64,000 bases of DNA from JACCZX01 sp963829995 (GTDB taxonomy: Bacteria; Pseudomonadota; Gammaproteobacteria; Burkholderiales; Burkholderiaceae_F). A program made the translations under genes and the position numbers. The notes below the pieces were generated by a model. That model had not been told where the DNA came from. It worked only from the letters and a program-made list of their open reading frames with translations, and ran no database searches. Numbering within the stretch: the stretch's first letter is position 1; each line of letters starts with the position of its first letter. Where the stretch lies: positions 248,001 through 312,000 of the forward strand of contig CAWHKW010000004.1 in NCBI GenBank assembly GCA_963829995.1. The letters are read 5' to 3'. Positions 1 through 9,324 of the stretch are shown one piece after another.

Positions 1-1598
1 GCTCACCCGATCAACTACTGCAGCTGCGCGTCACCATCGGCGATGCCTACAAGAATCGCGGCGAGATGATGGCGGCCCGCCGCGTGTTCCAGCGCGCCGT
101 CGACGACGGCGTGTCGCACATGCCGCCCGACGACCTAATGCTGCTGACCGCCCGCGTTCGGGCGGCGGACTATCACCTGATCGTATCGAACGAGGCGTCC
201 GATCAGCTCGATCGCGCCATCGAAGTGCTTCGCAGGAAGGGAGCGCCGGGCGCCGAACTGCTGCTCGATGCGCTGCTGGCTCGCAGTCTATTGGGCTTCA
301 TCTTCGGAATTCCCTCGTATGTGCCCCACGAACAGCGCCTAGAGACTATCCGCGAGGCGGCCGATGTCGCCATCCACCGATTCGGCGAAGGCAGTCGCCA
401 GCACTTGCGCGCGGCCCGGTGGCTCGCGCTCTCGAGTGATATGGCGGTGAACGCAGATGAAGGGCGGCGGGTACGCGAGTCCGCGCTGGCACAAGCCCGG
501 CAGCGCACTGACGGGTCGGCGACAAGCATCGACTACACGATGCTCTTCGCCGATCGGGCGGTCGCGGAGTGCGACGCAGGACGGACCGCCGAAGCGCAGT
601 CGTTCCTGCGGGACGCCATCGCCCAGGTGCGTGCCGCCCACGGGCCCGCCAGTCCGTGGCTGGAGGATCTGACGATCGCGCTTGGCCAATGCAACGACGA
701 CGGCTGGGGTTTCATGGACGCGTACGAGATCGCTGCAGCGCGCGAGCGCCCGCCGTCGCCGACGTTGCTGCGCCATGCGGAGTGGGCGTACAACGCTGCC
801 GTCGGAGCGCGAGACCTCGTTCTCGCGGAGCGCTACTACCAGGCTGCCGTCGCGAACGCGCTGGCCATTCCGGACGAGGCTCTGCGCGATCGGTTGACGG
901 TGAACTTGCGGGTCGGGCGCGTCTGCCAGCTGGGTCAGCGCGGCGATGCCGATGCAGCCGTACAGCTGGCGGCGACATTGATCGCCGGTATCGACGCCGA
1001 CTATGCGCGCGCCGGCCGCTTGACTCCAAGCGAGGGCTCGTTCCGGATCTGTCTGGCCGACGCCCTACGGCAACTGGGGCGCTTCGACGAGGCCACGCAG
1101 ACGGCGCGAACGTTCAGGGAGCGCTGTCGAGAATCCGGTCAGACCGGGATCGCGGGCGGCTGCGAAGGGCGCGCCCTGGTCGTCGAGGCGCTGGTTGAAC
1201 TCGATGCCGGCCACCTCGACGCCGCACGAACTGCGATCGAAGCCCGGCTCAGTATCTCCCGTGAATGGGAAAACGATGGCCGGTTTCGGATCGCCTACGC
1301 GCGGGTGCTGCTCGCCGACGGGCGCGCGGCCGAGGCGATCGAACCGTTGCGATTGAACTACGGCAACTGGCTGTCGTTGAACCCGAACACCCCCTATGCC
1401 GCCGAAGCCTTGTATTGGTTCGGCCGGGCGTATCTCGCGACGGGCGACAAGCGCGGGCGACGGATGATCGCGCAGGCGAGGCGGGAGCTTGCCAAGTCGC
1501 CGGTGGCAACGCACCGTGCGCTCGCCGCCGGCCCGATTCGCAACTTTGAAGGTCGGTGCCACTGCCGACATCGCGCATGCCTGTGTCTTCCGCCCTAA
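1..1598 (+). CDS. Ser/Thr kinase paralogue, C-terminal helical-repeat part (5' end outside window)
   Basis: The frame is open from base 3, so the gene starts upstream of the window. The visible part aligns over its whole length with the C-terminal half of the complete kinase immediately downstream: both begin SPDQLLQLRVT and share RRVFQRAVD, FGEGSRQHLR, AAARERPPS and ALYWFGRAYLATGDKRG-type segments. It is helical, rich in Ala, Arg and Leu, and resembles degenerate TPR repeats, probably on the non-kinase side of the membrane. No kinase motif lies inside the window; I infer one upstream by analogy. The last 20 or so codons differ from the paralogue and run past the start of the next gene, overlapping it by about 22 bases. 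Confident as a coding fragment; the substrate and signal are unknown. Confidence 0.8.
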   Translation, partial: SPDQLLQLRVTIGDAYKNRGEMMAARRVFQRAVDDGVSHMPPDDLMLLTARVRAADYHLIVSNEASDQLDRAIEVLRRKGAPGAELLLDALLARSLLGFIFGIPSYVPHEQRLETIREAADVAIHRFGEGSRQHLRAARWLALSSDMAVNADEGRRVRESALAQARQRTDGSATSIDYTMLFADRAVAECDAGRTAEAQSFLRDAIAQVRAAHGPASPWLEDLTIALGQCNDDGWGFMDAYEIAAARERPPSPTLLRHAEWAYNAAVGARDLVLAERYYQAAVANALAIPDEALRDRLTVNLRVGRVCQLGQRGDADAAVQLAATLIAGIDADYARAGRLTPSEGSFRICLADALRQLGRFDEATQTARTFRERCRESGQTGIAGGCEGRALVVEALVELDAGHLDAARTAIEARLSISREWENDGRFRIAYARVLLADGRAAEAIEPLRLNYGNWLSLNPNTPYAAEALYWFGRAYLATGDKRGRRMIAQARRELAKSPVATHRALAAGPIRNFEGRCHCRHRACLCLPP

Positions 1599-4525
1599 CT
1601 GTTGCCGACTGGCACCGCTTGAACCGGTTGCTGGCGGCAGCGCTCGAGCTCGAGGGTGTTGAGCGCACGGCGTGGTTGGAGTCGTTGAGCGCGGACGACA
1701 AGCACTTGCATGCGGTACTGATCGATCTGCTGACGCAATCGGAGGCGACCGGCTTTGCGGATGGCGCGACTCATCCACCCACTGCGGTGGCCAACATGGC
1801 CGCGCAGGCGCTGGCCGCGATGCGGCGCGAACAGCCGGGCGACCGCATCGGACCGTGGCAGCTCGAGCGGCTATTGGCCGAAGGCGGCATGGGCGCGGTG
1901 TGGGTGGCGCAGCGCGTCGATGGGGTGCTGAAGCGCACCGCGGCGCTGAAGCTGCCGCGCGCCGAGTGGGTCGATCACGGGTTGAGCGAACGGATTGCCC
2001 GCGAGCGCGCCATCCTGGCGCGATTGCAGCATCCGGCGATCGCCGTGCTGTACGACGCCGGGCTTGGTGCCGAAGGCCGGCCGTATCTGGCGCTCGAGTA
2101 CGTCGATGGGCAACCGATCGATGCGTATTGCAAAGGTCGCGATCTCAAGGCGGTGCTGCAACTGTTCGTGCAGGTGGTGCGTGCGGTCGCCTACGCGCAC
2201 GGCCAGCTTGTGATTCATCGCGATCTGAAGCCGGCCAACGTGCTGGTGACCGCCGATGGACTACCCAAGCTGCTCGACTTTGGCATCTCCAAGCTGATCG
2301 AAGGCGACGCCACCAGTGTCGATGCGACCGCGCTCACCCGGCTGGCGGGCCGGCCGCTTACGCTTGCCTATGCGGCGCCTGAGCAGGTGCTGAGTCTGCC
2401 GATCACCGTAGCGGCCGATGTCTATGCACTGGGCGTGATGCTGTTCGAGTTGCTGACGGCGTCGCGTCTGTATCAGTCGCAGGAGCCGCGTGCGCTGGAA
2501 GCGGAGTTGCTGCGCGGTGATCTGCGCCGACCCAGTGACGTCGCATCAAACAAGCAACGCGCTAAGGCGCTTAAGGGCGATCTGGACGCCATCACCCTGA
2601 CCGCGCTGAAGCGTCAGCCCACCGAGCGCTATCAGAGTGCGACCGCGCTGGCCGACGATCTGCAACGCTATCTCGATGGTCAGCCGGTCACGGCGCAGCC
2701 CGACAGCCGCACCTATCGGCTCAAGAAGTTCCTCAGCCGCAACACGCTGCCGGTGGCCGCCGGCGCTGCCGTAATGGTGGCGCTAGTGATCGGCGCTGGT
2801 GTGGCGCTATGGCAGGCCACCGAGGCGCGCGATCAGGCCACACGCGCCATTGCGCTAAACACCTTCGTGCTGTCGCTGATCCGGCAGGCCGATCCGAGTG
2901 CCAGCGCCCAGACCAAGGCCGCTGATGTGGCCATGCTCAACGCCATCGAAGAACGCATCGACAAGGAGTTCAAGGGCAGCCCCGATCAGCTGCTGCAGTT
3001 GCGCGTGACGGTGGGCGACGCGTATCGCAATCGCGGTGAAGTGCAGGCGGCACGCCGCGTGTTCCAGCGCGCGGTCGATGAGGCCGCCCCGCATATCGCT
3101 GCCGACGACCTGCTGCTGTTGACCGCGCGCGTGCGCGCCTCCGATATCCACCTGATCGTCTCCACCGCTGCCTCCGAGCAACTTGACCGCGCCATCGCGA
3201 TCCTGCGTAACAAGAGCCAGCGCGACACTGCAGCCGCGGAACTGCTGCTCGATGCGCTGCTGAATCGGAACGAGCTCCAGTTCAACTTCGGGGTTCCCGA
3301 CCACGCGCTGCCGGAGCGCCGCTTTGACGTCATCCAGGAGGCCAACGAACTGGCGCTCCGACAATTCGGCGAAGGCAGCCGCCAGCATCTGCGCGTTGTG
3401 CCGGCGTACGCGGAAATGGCGTCGGTAATGAAGCCGGATGCTGGGCCGCCAATTATCGAGTCCGCGCTCCAACAGGCCCGGCAGCGCGGCGACGAAGCGA
3501 CCGGCAGCGTCGAGTACCTGATGGTGAACGCCCTGTATGCGGCCCGGCTCTGCGAGTCGGGCCGCCTCGGCGAGGGCGGCGCGCTCCTGCGCGAGGCCGT
3601 CGAGCGCGTGCGTGCGTCCCACGGTCCGACCAGCGTGCAGTTGGAATCGCTGCTGTGGCAGATGGCCGCCTGCGACGAGATCGCCCTCCGATGGGCGGCG
3701 GCCGATGCATTCGAGATCGCAGCAGCCCGCGAGCGCCCGCCGTCGACGCAGCTGATGCGCCGGGCGATGGAGGCGTTCAACTCGGCGCTGAGCTTTCGCG
3801 ACTGGGCCGCCACCGAGCGCTACTACCGCAGCGCGCTCGAGAATGCCGAAGCGATTCCCGAGCCCGCCCTGCGCGATCGACTGACGATAGGGCTCCGGTC
3901 CGGGCGTGTCATGCAACTGGCTCAACGCGGCGACACTGACGAGGCGGTGCAACTGGCGATGCCGCTCAAGGCGGAATTCGACACCGAGTACCAGAGGATA
4001 GGTCGCATCACCCCCGTTCAGATCAGGTTCTGGACCGCCCTCAGTCATGCGCAACGCCTCGGCGGACGTGCGGCGGACGCCGAGCAGACAGCGCAGACCT
4101 ACCTCGATCGCTGTCTCGTCACGATGAAGACGGCGCCCGGAGGGCTATGCGACCAACGTGCGCTGGCCGTGCTGGCCCTCGCCAGGCTGGACCTCGGCCG
4201 GATCGCGGAGGCGCAGGCGGCGGTCGAACAGCGACTGGCCCGCTCGCAACGATTCGCTGACGACCCGAACTTTGCGCTCGCCTACGGTCGCGTCCTGCTC
4301 GCCACGGGCCGGACCGCCGAGGCGACCGAAGTGCTGCGGCAGCACTACGGCACCTGGCTGTCGACGCATCCGTCCAGCCCCTACGCCGCGGAGGCGCTGT
4401 ACTGGTTCGGCCGGGCGTATCAGGCCGCCGGTGACAAGCGCGGTGACTGGATGGTGCCGCAGGCGCGCGAGGCGCTGGCCAAGTCACCGATTGCCTCGCA
4501 CCGCGCACTGGCGCGCGGCTCATGA
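1577..4525 (+). CDS. Transmembrane Ser/Thr protein kinase with C-terminal TPR-like region
   Basis: A Hanks-type protein kinase of about 982 residues. An N-terminal helical segment (VADWHRLNRLL, typical of this family) precedes the kinase domain at about residues 90-360, with the Gly-rich loop LLAEGGMGAVW, the ATP-binding Lys in ALKLP, the catalytic loop HRDLKPAN near 215 and DFGISK near 234. A single hydrophobic segment around 391-413 is followed by some 570 residues of helical, TPR-like sequence, so the kinase should be cytoplasmic and the tail periplasmic. I chose the ATG at 1577; a GTG at 1556 adds seven residues. It overlaps the previous paralogue's 3' end and its own stop overlaps the ATG of a third, truncated copy. 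Such kinases often sit beside ECF sigma factors, but none is visible here. The target is unknown. Confidence 0.9.
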   Translation: MPVSSALTVADWHRLNRLLAAALELEGVERTAWLESLSADDKHLHAVLIDLLTQSEATGFADGATHPPTAVANMAAQALAAMRREQPGDRIGPWQLERLLAEGGMGAVWVAQRVDGVLKRTAALKLPRAEWVDHGLSERIARERAILARLQHPAIAVLYDAGLGAEGRPYLALEYVDGQPIDAYCKGRDLKAVLQLFVQVVRAVAYAHGQLVIHRDLKPANVLVTADGLPKLLDFGISKLIEGDATSVDATALTRLAGRPLTLAYAAPEQVLSLPITVAADVYALGVMLFELLTASRLYQSQEPRALEAELLRGDLRRPSDVASNKQRAKALKGDLDAITLTALKRQPTERYQSATALADDLQRYLDGQPVTAQPDSRTYRLKKFLSRNTLPVAAGAAVMVALVIGAGVALWQATEARDQATRAIALNTFVLSLIRQADPSASAQTKAADVAMLNAIEERIDKEFKGSPDQLLQLRVTVGDAYRNRGEVQAARRVFQRAVDEAAPHIAADDLLLLTARVRASDIHLIVSTAASEQLDRAIAILRNKSQRDTAAAELLLDALLNRNELQFNFGVPDHALPERRFDVIQEANELALRQFGEGSRQHLRVVPAYAEMASVMKPDAGPPIIESALQQARQRGDEATGSVEYLMVNALYAARLCESGRLGEGGALLREAVERVRASHGPTSVQLESLLWQMAACDEIALRWAAADAFEIAAARERPPSTQLMRRAMEAFNSALSFRDWAATERYYRSALENAEAIPEPALRDRLTIGLRSGRVMQLAQRGDTDEAVQLAMPLKAEFDTEYQRIGRITPVQIRFWTALSHAQRLGGRAADAEQTAQTYLDRCLVTMKTAPGGLCDQRALAVLALARLDLGRIAEAQAAVEQRLARSQRFADDPNFALAYGRVLLATGRTAEATEVLRQHYGTWLSTHPSSPYAAEALYWFGRAYQAAGDKRGDWMVPQAREALAKSPIASHRALARGS

Positions 4526-4596
4526 ACTCTGCTCTGCCGGCGCTGATGGTTGCCGACTGGCATCGCCTGAACCGGCTCAAGTTTTTACACGGTTAA
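4522..4596 (+). pseudogene. 5' stub of a third kinase copy
   Basis: The ATG overlaps the TGA of the complete kinase (ATGA). The 24 codons encode a peptide whose core VADWHRLNRL is identical to the N-terminus of the complete kinase, after which similarity stops abruptly at about 4580 and the frame ends at a TAA. This looks like the junction of a tandem duplication whose third copy was deleted, leaving the first 20 or so codons. It may still be translated as a short peptide by coupling, but I infer no function. Confidence 0.75.
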
Positions 4597-4725
4597 CGCA
4601 AGATCGACAGCCACGACCAATCGGTTCCAAGCATTCCGGACCCGTGAATTTTCACGCAGATGTCCGGTTTTGCATCTAGGCCGCGTCCCTTTCATCAAGA
4701 GACAGCAATTTTCGCTGACTTGACT

Positions 4726-4745
4726 GAAAGGGAACCTTCCCTTTC
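4726..4745. repeat. Perfect 9-bp inverted repeat
   Basis: GAAAGGGAA and TTCCCTTTC are separated by two bases, about 40 bases before the start of the small exported protein at 4788. The dyad could be an operator or an mRNA hairpin in the leader. There is no T-run, so it is not a classical terminator. The rest of 4597-4787 shows no gene. Confidence 0.5.
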
Positions 4746-4787
4746 TCTCGACAACCGCGGCTCTGCCGCCACAGAAACGAGGGTGCT

Positions 4788-5096
4788 ATGAACCGAATCA
4801 ACACTATTGCCATTCGCTCTATCGCTGCCGCGCTCTTCGGAGCAGTCCTCAGTTCAGCCGCTATCGCCAGCAGCAATTACAAATGCGATGAGCCGCGCAC
4901 ACCGATCGACCGTCGCGCATGCGACGCCGCGGCGCAGGGTCCCGAAGCACTGCGCCGGTTCATCGAGCGCATGCGAGTGATCGAATCGCTTGAATTCTCC
5001 GATTACATGACGGATGCGCAACTGTTGGCGTGGCGCGATGCCAAGGAACCTACACGCACGGTGCGCGCTAACGCTGACGGAGAAACCAAGCGTTAG
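4788..5096 (+). CDS. Small exported protein of unknown function
   Basis: A 102-residue protein with a Sec-type signal peptide: a basic N-terminus, a hydrophobic stretch at about 8-26 and a likely cleavage after AIAS. The mature part is about 75 residues, contains two cysteines (KCDEPRTPIDRRACDAA) that could form a disulfide, and ends in a charged, disordered-looking tail. I recognise no domain, although similar short Cys-containing periplasmic proteins occur in Burkholderiales. It stands alone between the kinase remnant and the convergent DUF3108 gene. No function is proposed. Confidence 0.7.
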   Translation: MNRINTIAIRSIAAALFGAVLSSAAIASSNYKCDEPRTPIDRRACDAAAQGPEALRRFIERMRVIESLEFSDYMTDAQLLAWRDAKEPTRTVRANADGETKR

Positions 5097-5199
5097 CTCT
5101 TGCAGCTGTCCTCAGGTTGCGGGTCCGCTTTGGTGTCAACCTGCTTTCCCCAAGAGGCAAGGTGACATCGATGCGGACTCGCTCCTCTTACGTTCTATT

Positions 5200-6306
5200 T
5201 CAAGGCTTCACCGGCTCCTGCACGATCGGCTCCGGTGGCGGTGGTTCGTTCGGCAGCTGCGCGAGCACGCTGTCCCACACTTCATCGTTACTGTCGGTGA
5301 ATCGCAGCCGCACCGGCAGCCACTGAAACTCGGGCGCCATCCAGATTTCGACCCTGCGGTTGGCATCCGGCCCGCGCTTGCGATCGATCTTCAGCGTCAT
5401 TACGTCGGTGCCGTCGATGCGCGTTGACTCAAAGCCTTCGACGACGAACGAGTAGTTTTCGACGTTGCGGCGTGCCACCGCGAACGTCATTTCCGAGCCT
5501 GGCGAAAAGCGCCACGGATACGCCTGCGCCAGCAACGGCAAGTGAAACTGCAGTGACAGCGGGTCCTGCGTGCCCTCGCCGAAGGTCACAGGTTGGCCGG
5601 CACCGCGCCCAACAAAACTGACCGCGCCCATTTTCCAGTCAAAGTCCGCGCGCAACTCGCGGTTCGCGACTTCGATTTTCTCGACGTAGTTGTCGGGTGC
5701 AATGCCGAACGGCTTCAGCGTGCCGGTCGATCGCAGATCGAGCAGTCCGGCCGGATCGACGGTGCGCAGCCAAAGCTCGTAGGTCGCTTTATCCGGATCA
5801 ATTGACCAATCCACATACGTGATTGCATTGATGCCGGCCAATCGCGTGTACGTCGTTCGATAGGCAATACGGCCCTTGGTCGGCAACGCTTGCGCACCCA
5901 GAGGTAACGTTGAAGGTTCTGCAGCCTGTTTAGTAGCTGACGCTGGAGGTTCGGCCGCAACCTTCGGTGGTTCAGGAGGCTGCTCTGGCGGCGCTGGTTC
6001 GGGCGGCGCCGGAGTCGGCGCCGGGGCGGGCTCGACGGTGGGCGTGATCGTCGGCGCATTGCGCGCGCGCGGGCGCGGCGCCGGCTTCTGTACCTGCACG
6101 GTCGGAGCTGGCGCAGGAGGCGGCGCGATCAGCGAGACCGACAACGTGGTTTGCGTTACGGCCTCGGGCACCTGCGCCGACAGTCCGCGCGAAAAAACAT
6201 ACAGCGCCCACAAGTGAAACAACACCACCAGCGCGAATACCGAAGCCGCGCGCGGCAAAGACGGGCCACGCCAGGTGGGAACGTGAAAACCGGTCGACAT
6301 GATCAA
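5200..6306 (-). CDS. DUF3108 domain protein with TonB-like N-terminus
   Basis: A 368-residue protein. One N-terminal transmembrane helix (about residues 20-40) leads into a long Pro/Ala/Glu-rich linker at roughly 60-140, which resembles the TonB periplasmic spacer. The C-terminal globular domain from about 150 matches DUF3108: it starts at GRIAYRTTY and includes YVEKIEVANRELRADFDW and TLKIDRKRG. The family is periplasmic and of unknown function. A second ATG two codons downstream (6300) may be the true start. The gene is divergent from the FAH-family gene, with 75 bases between the two start codons, so the promoters must lie in that gap or overlap. Confidence 0.85.
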   Translation of the reverse strand: MIMSTGFHVPTWRGPSLPRAASVFALVVLFHLWALYVFSRGLSAQVPEAVTQTTLSVSLIAPPPAPAPTVQVQKPAPRPRARNAPTITPTVEPAPAPTPAPPEPAPPEQPPEPPKVAAEPPASATKQAAEPSTLPLGAQALPTKGRIAYRTTYTRLAGINAITYVDWSIDPDKATYELWLRTVDPAGLLDLRSTGTLKPFGIAPDNYVEKIEVANRELRADFDWKMGAVSFVGRGAGQPVTFGEGTQDPLSLQFHLPLLAQAYPWRFSPGSEMTFAVARRNVENYSFVVEGFESTRIDGTDVMTLKIDRKRGPDANRRVEIWMAPEFQWLPVRLRFTDSNDEVWDSVLAQLPNEPPPPEPIVQEPVKP

Positions 6307-6381
6307 TTGGACTTGCGTGCCGATAATGCGTGCGCCGAGCGAACGCTAAGATACCGTGGATATGCGCAGGCCAATCGCCCG

Positions 6382-7392
6382 ATGAAGCTGGCAACACTGA
6401 CAGACGGCTCGCGTGACGGACAGCTGGTCGTCATTTCGCGTGATTTATCACTGGCGGTGCACGCCTCAGCCATCGCGACGCGTCTGCAAACCGTGCTCGA
6501 CGATTGGGATTTTTTCGCCCCGCAGCTCGAAGATCTGTACCGGACACTGAACGAAGGCCGCGCTCGTCATGCTTTTGCGTTCGACCCGAAGCAGGCGATG
6601 GCTCCGTTGCCGCGCGCGTACCAATGGGCCGATGGTTCTTCCTACGTGAATCACATCGAGCTGGTGCGCAAGGCGCGCGGCGCCGAGATGCCGCCGTCAT
6701 TCTGGACCGACCCATTGATGTACCAGGGCGGCAGCGACGATCTGCTTGGCCCGCACGACGACATCGTGTGCCCGAGCGAGGAGCATGGCATCGACTTCGA
6801 AGCCGAAGTCGCCGTTATCACCGGCGACGTGCCGATGGGTGCGAAGCCGAAAAGCATCGGTTCGCAGATTCGATTGGTAATGCTGGTCAACGACGTCAGC
6901 CTGCGTAACCTGATCCCGGCCGAGCTCGCCAAAGGCTTTGGTTTCTTTCAGAGCAAACCGGCGACTGCGTTCTCGCCGGTGGCGATCACGCCTGGCGAGC
7001 TGGGTAGTTCGTGGCGTGACGCAAAGGTGCATCGGCCGCTGACGGTGCATTGGAACGGAGCCAAAGTCGGCGAGCCCAATGCAGGTGACGACATGACGTT
7101 CAACTTTGCGCAGCTGATCGCCCACGTCGCAAAAACCCGCAACGTTCGCGCCGGGTCGATCATTGGGTCGGGCACGGTGTCGAACGTCGATCGCAGCCGC
7201 GGCTACTGCTGCATCGCTGAAAAACGCAGCCTCGAAATGATCGAGCACGGCGCAGCCAGGACGCCGTTCATGAAATACGGTGACCAGGTGCGCATCGAGA
7301 TGTTCGATGAAGAAGGTCGATCGATCTTCGGAGCGATCGAGCAGAAGGTAGCGCCGTTATTAGTCAATGAGCGCAGATCGGAGACAGCATGA
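6382..7392 (+). CDS. Fumarylacetoacetate hydrolase family protein
   Basis: A 336-residue member of the FAH superfamily, which cleaves C-C bonds in acylpyruvate-type substrates using a divalent metal. The metal-binding acidic cluster is visible in DFEAEVAVITGD near residue 137, followed by NDVSLRNL near 170 and the active-site strand IGSGTVSN near 262. The N-terminal extension MKLATLTDGSRDGQ is characteristic of the betaproteobacterial group usually called fumarylacetoacetase-like. The ATG at 6382 fits this conserved N-terminus. Its stop overlaps the start of phaM (ATGA), so the two are probably translationally coupled. Whether it acts in tyrosine catabolism is uncertain because no maiA or hmgA lies nearby. 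Confidence 0.88.
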   Translation: MKLATLTDGSRDGQLVVISRDLSLAVHASAIATRLQTVLDDWDFFAPQLEDLYRTLNEGRARHAFAFDPKQAMAPLPRAYQWADGSSYVNHIELVRKARGAEMPPSFWTDPLMYQGGSDDLLGPHDDIVCPSEEHGIDFEAEVAVITGDVPMGAKPKSIGSQIRLVMLVNDVSLRNLIPAELAKGFGFFQSKPATAFSPVAITPGELGSSWRDAKVHRPLTVHWNGAKVGEPNAGDDMTFNFAQLIAHVAKTRNVRAGSIIGSGTVSNVDRSRGYCCIAEKRSLEMIEHGAARTPFMKYGDQVRIEMFDEEGRSIFGAIEQKVAPLLVNERRSETA

Positions 7393-8064
7393 CGACCAAA
7401 CGTTCCGGCAACCTGCCGTTCTCAAACCCGGTGGGCGACAGCCTCGAATTGATGAAGAAGATGTGGGGCTTTGCCGGCCTGCCCGGAATTCCAACGCCGG
7501 GCAACTTGGCGTCGATGGCGGCGCGTGTTCCGCAGCAACTGCCGAACATGTTTGCGCCGACGCTGGACGTCAACGAGCTCGAAAAGCGCATCGCGGATTT
7601 GCGCGCAGTCGAGCAATGGCTCGAGCTGAACGCGGGCATCTTGCGCACGACGATTCAAAGCCTCGAAGTGCAGCGCGCCACGATCGCCACACTGAAAGGG
7701 ATCAGCGGAGCGATGCTGGCGCCAATGCTTGGCAGGTCCGACGCCGTGGCGAAGCTGCCTTCGAGTCCGCCGCCGGAAGTTGCATTGGGACTCGCCGCGA
7801 TGAAGGCGGAAGAATCGACCGCCGCGAATGCGCAAGCCCTGACCGTGGCGCCGCCCGAGCGCACCAAAAAAATCGAGTCGGCGGGCGGGCAAACGATCGG
7901 ATGCAGCATCGGCCGCGGCGATCGCGGCTCCGTTGACTCCCGTCGCCTGGTGGAACACGTTGCAGGATCAGTTCACGCGGATCGCTGCGGCCGCCGCACC
8001 GGCGTCGACGACGCCTGCCAAGCCCGCTAAAAAATCGGCGAAGCGCCGCAAGGCGCGCAGTTAA
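7389..8064 (+). CDS. phaM: PhaM-type PHA granule protein, interrupted by a +1 frameshift
   Basis: The N-terminal 130 or so residues match PhaM, which in Ralstonia eutropha activates PHA synthase and tethers granules to DNA: SLELMKKMWGFAG, LDVNELEKRIADLRAVEQWL and VQRATIATLKG. In the starting frame the protein degenerates after PPERTKK and ends at 8030. In the neighbouring frame the expected C-terminus appears, PVAWWNTLQDQF followed by a Lys/Arg/Ala tail (PAKPAKKSAKRRKARS), ending at 8064. The frames join if the run of seven A at 7866-7872 were six, giving a 224-residue protein. The basic tail is the part thought to bind DNA. The extra A may be a sequencing error, a mutation or, less likely, a slippage site. 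Confidence 0.82.
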
Positions 8065-8066
8065 AG

Positions 8067-9323
8067 CTATCCGATCGGCTCCTCGATGATCGGAATCGCT
8101 GGCGCGGCGTCGAGCGTTTCGATCGTGCCGACCCACCAGATCGCGACCAGCGTCGCGGCTGCCGCGATCCATCCGACCCAGTTGTAGTGTTGCAGCGCGC
8201 CCGACGGCAGGCGCTGGATCAGCGCGCCGCTTAGCGTGGCTGCGAAGCCGGAGCCGATCTGCATCACCGAGCCGTTTAACGTCATGAAAGAAGCGCGCCC
8301 GCCCGGCCGTGCAGCGCTGGTCACCACCGCCATGCCAGGCACCATTCGGCCCGAGACAAAAACAAAAAACACCGTCGCTACGGCCAGCGTTCCGGCCAGC
8401 GGCAGCGCCGGCGCGTGCGTGATGATCAATAGCGGCGCAATTGAAATCAGCGCGATCCAGCGATAGACGTTGCGCTTTCCCCAACGATCGGCCCAATGCC
8501 CGAACCAACGCGCGGTGAAAAAAGTCGCGATGCCGCCCGCCAGGTAAACCAAGGGCAGTTGCGCTTCGGGCAAGCCGATGTTCAACGTCATGTACAGGCT
8601 GATGTACGGAATCACCATAAAGCCAGAGACCATCATCAGCAACGTGAACGCGAACGCGCGCAAGTGATTGGGGAAGGTCAGCGTGCGCGCGAACTCGCTC
8701 CATAGCGCGCGACCCTTGTGCTTTTTGCTTTCGGCCGCCCCCACATGCGTAACGCTCGGCAACGTGCGCTGCGCAATCAACGCATTGATCGCGCCCGACA
8801 CGGCGACGACGACAAACGCGGCGCGCCAGTTGAACGCATTCGACAGCAGCAACGCGAGCGGCACCCCGGCCACCGTCGCTACGGCGAACGAGGTCATCAC
8901 GACGCCGGTGGCGCGGCCGCGCCGCGCCTCGGGAATTGTGTCGCCGATGACGGTGAAGATCACGCCATACAGCACGCCGCCGAAGATGCCGGCCAGCGCC
9001 CGGGCGACCAGCAACATTGAGAAACTCTGCGCGGCTGCGGTCACGATTGCCGCCGCAACAAAGCCGATGTAGATCGCAAGCAGCAATCGCTTGCGCTCGA
9101 AGCGCTCGATGACGACGGCGGCGACGACGCCGGCAATCGCCGCCGCAAACGTGTACGCGGATATAAGCCACCCGAACTGTTGTGCACTCAAATCGAACAC
9201 GCGTGCGAATTGCGGCGCGAGCGGCATGATCACCATGAAGTCGAGCACCGTGGTGAACTGGATCGCCGCCAAGGTCAGCAGCATGCCGCGCTCGTGCGCC
9301 GGGTCGAGCACGATGGTCGTCAC
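8067..9323 (-). CDS. Major facilitator superfamily transporter
   Basis: A 418-residue protein with about 12 hydrophobic segments and the pattern of a proton-driven drug or metabolite exporter of the arabinose-efflux-permease type. The start MTTIVLDPAHERGMLLTLA is followed by a first helix ending in an acidic residue (TTVLDFMVIMPLAP) and the loop after helix 2 has ERFERKR, a form of the MFS motif A. A central cytoplasmic loop separates two six-helix halves. It lies directly downstream of the SDR gene on the same strand, with one base between the SDR stop and its ATG, so the two form an operon. The substrate cannot be told; the SDR product or substrate is a reasonable guess. Confidence 0.88.
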   Translation of the reverse strand: MTTIVLDPAHERGMLLTLAAIQFTTVLDFMVIMPLAPQFARVFDLSAQQFGWLISAYTFAAAIAGVVAAVVIERFERKRLLLAIYIGFVAAAIVTAAAQSFSMLLVARALAGIFGGVLYGVIFTVIGDTIPEARRGRATGVVMTSFAVATVAGVPLALLLSNAFNWRAAFVVVAVSGAINALIAQRTLPSVTHVGAAESKKHKGRALWSEFARTLTFPNHLRAFAFTLLMMVSGFMVIPYISLYMTLNIGLPEAQLPLVYLAGGIATFFTARWFGHWADRWGKRNVYRWIALISIAPLLIITHAPALPLAGTLAVATVFFVFVSGRMVPGMAVVTSAARPGGRASFMTLNGSVMQIGSGFAATLSGALIQRLPSGALQHYNWVGWIAAAATLVAIWWVGTIETLDAAPAIPIIEEPIG

Positions 9324-9324
9324 G

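Noticed and set aside
2855..4054. Long antisense open frame of about 400 codons opposite the kinase
   Set aside because: It is a shadow of strong GC3 codon bias, without domain, ribosome site or family similarity; similar shadows lie opposite recQ (29150-30586), ivd (31303-32343) and gshA (48358-49632).
7389..8030. phaM as a complete gene ending at 8030
   Set aside because: The last 50 residues in this frame have no PhaM character, while the neighbouring frame holds the expected tail.
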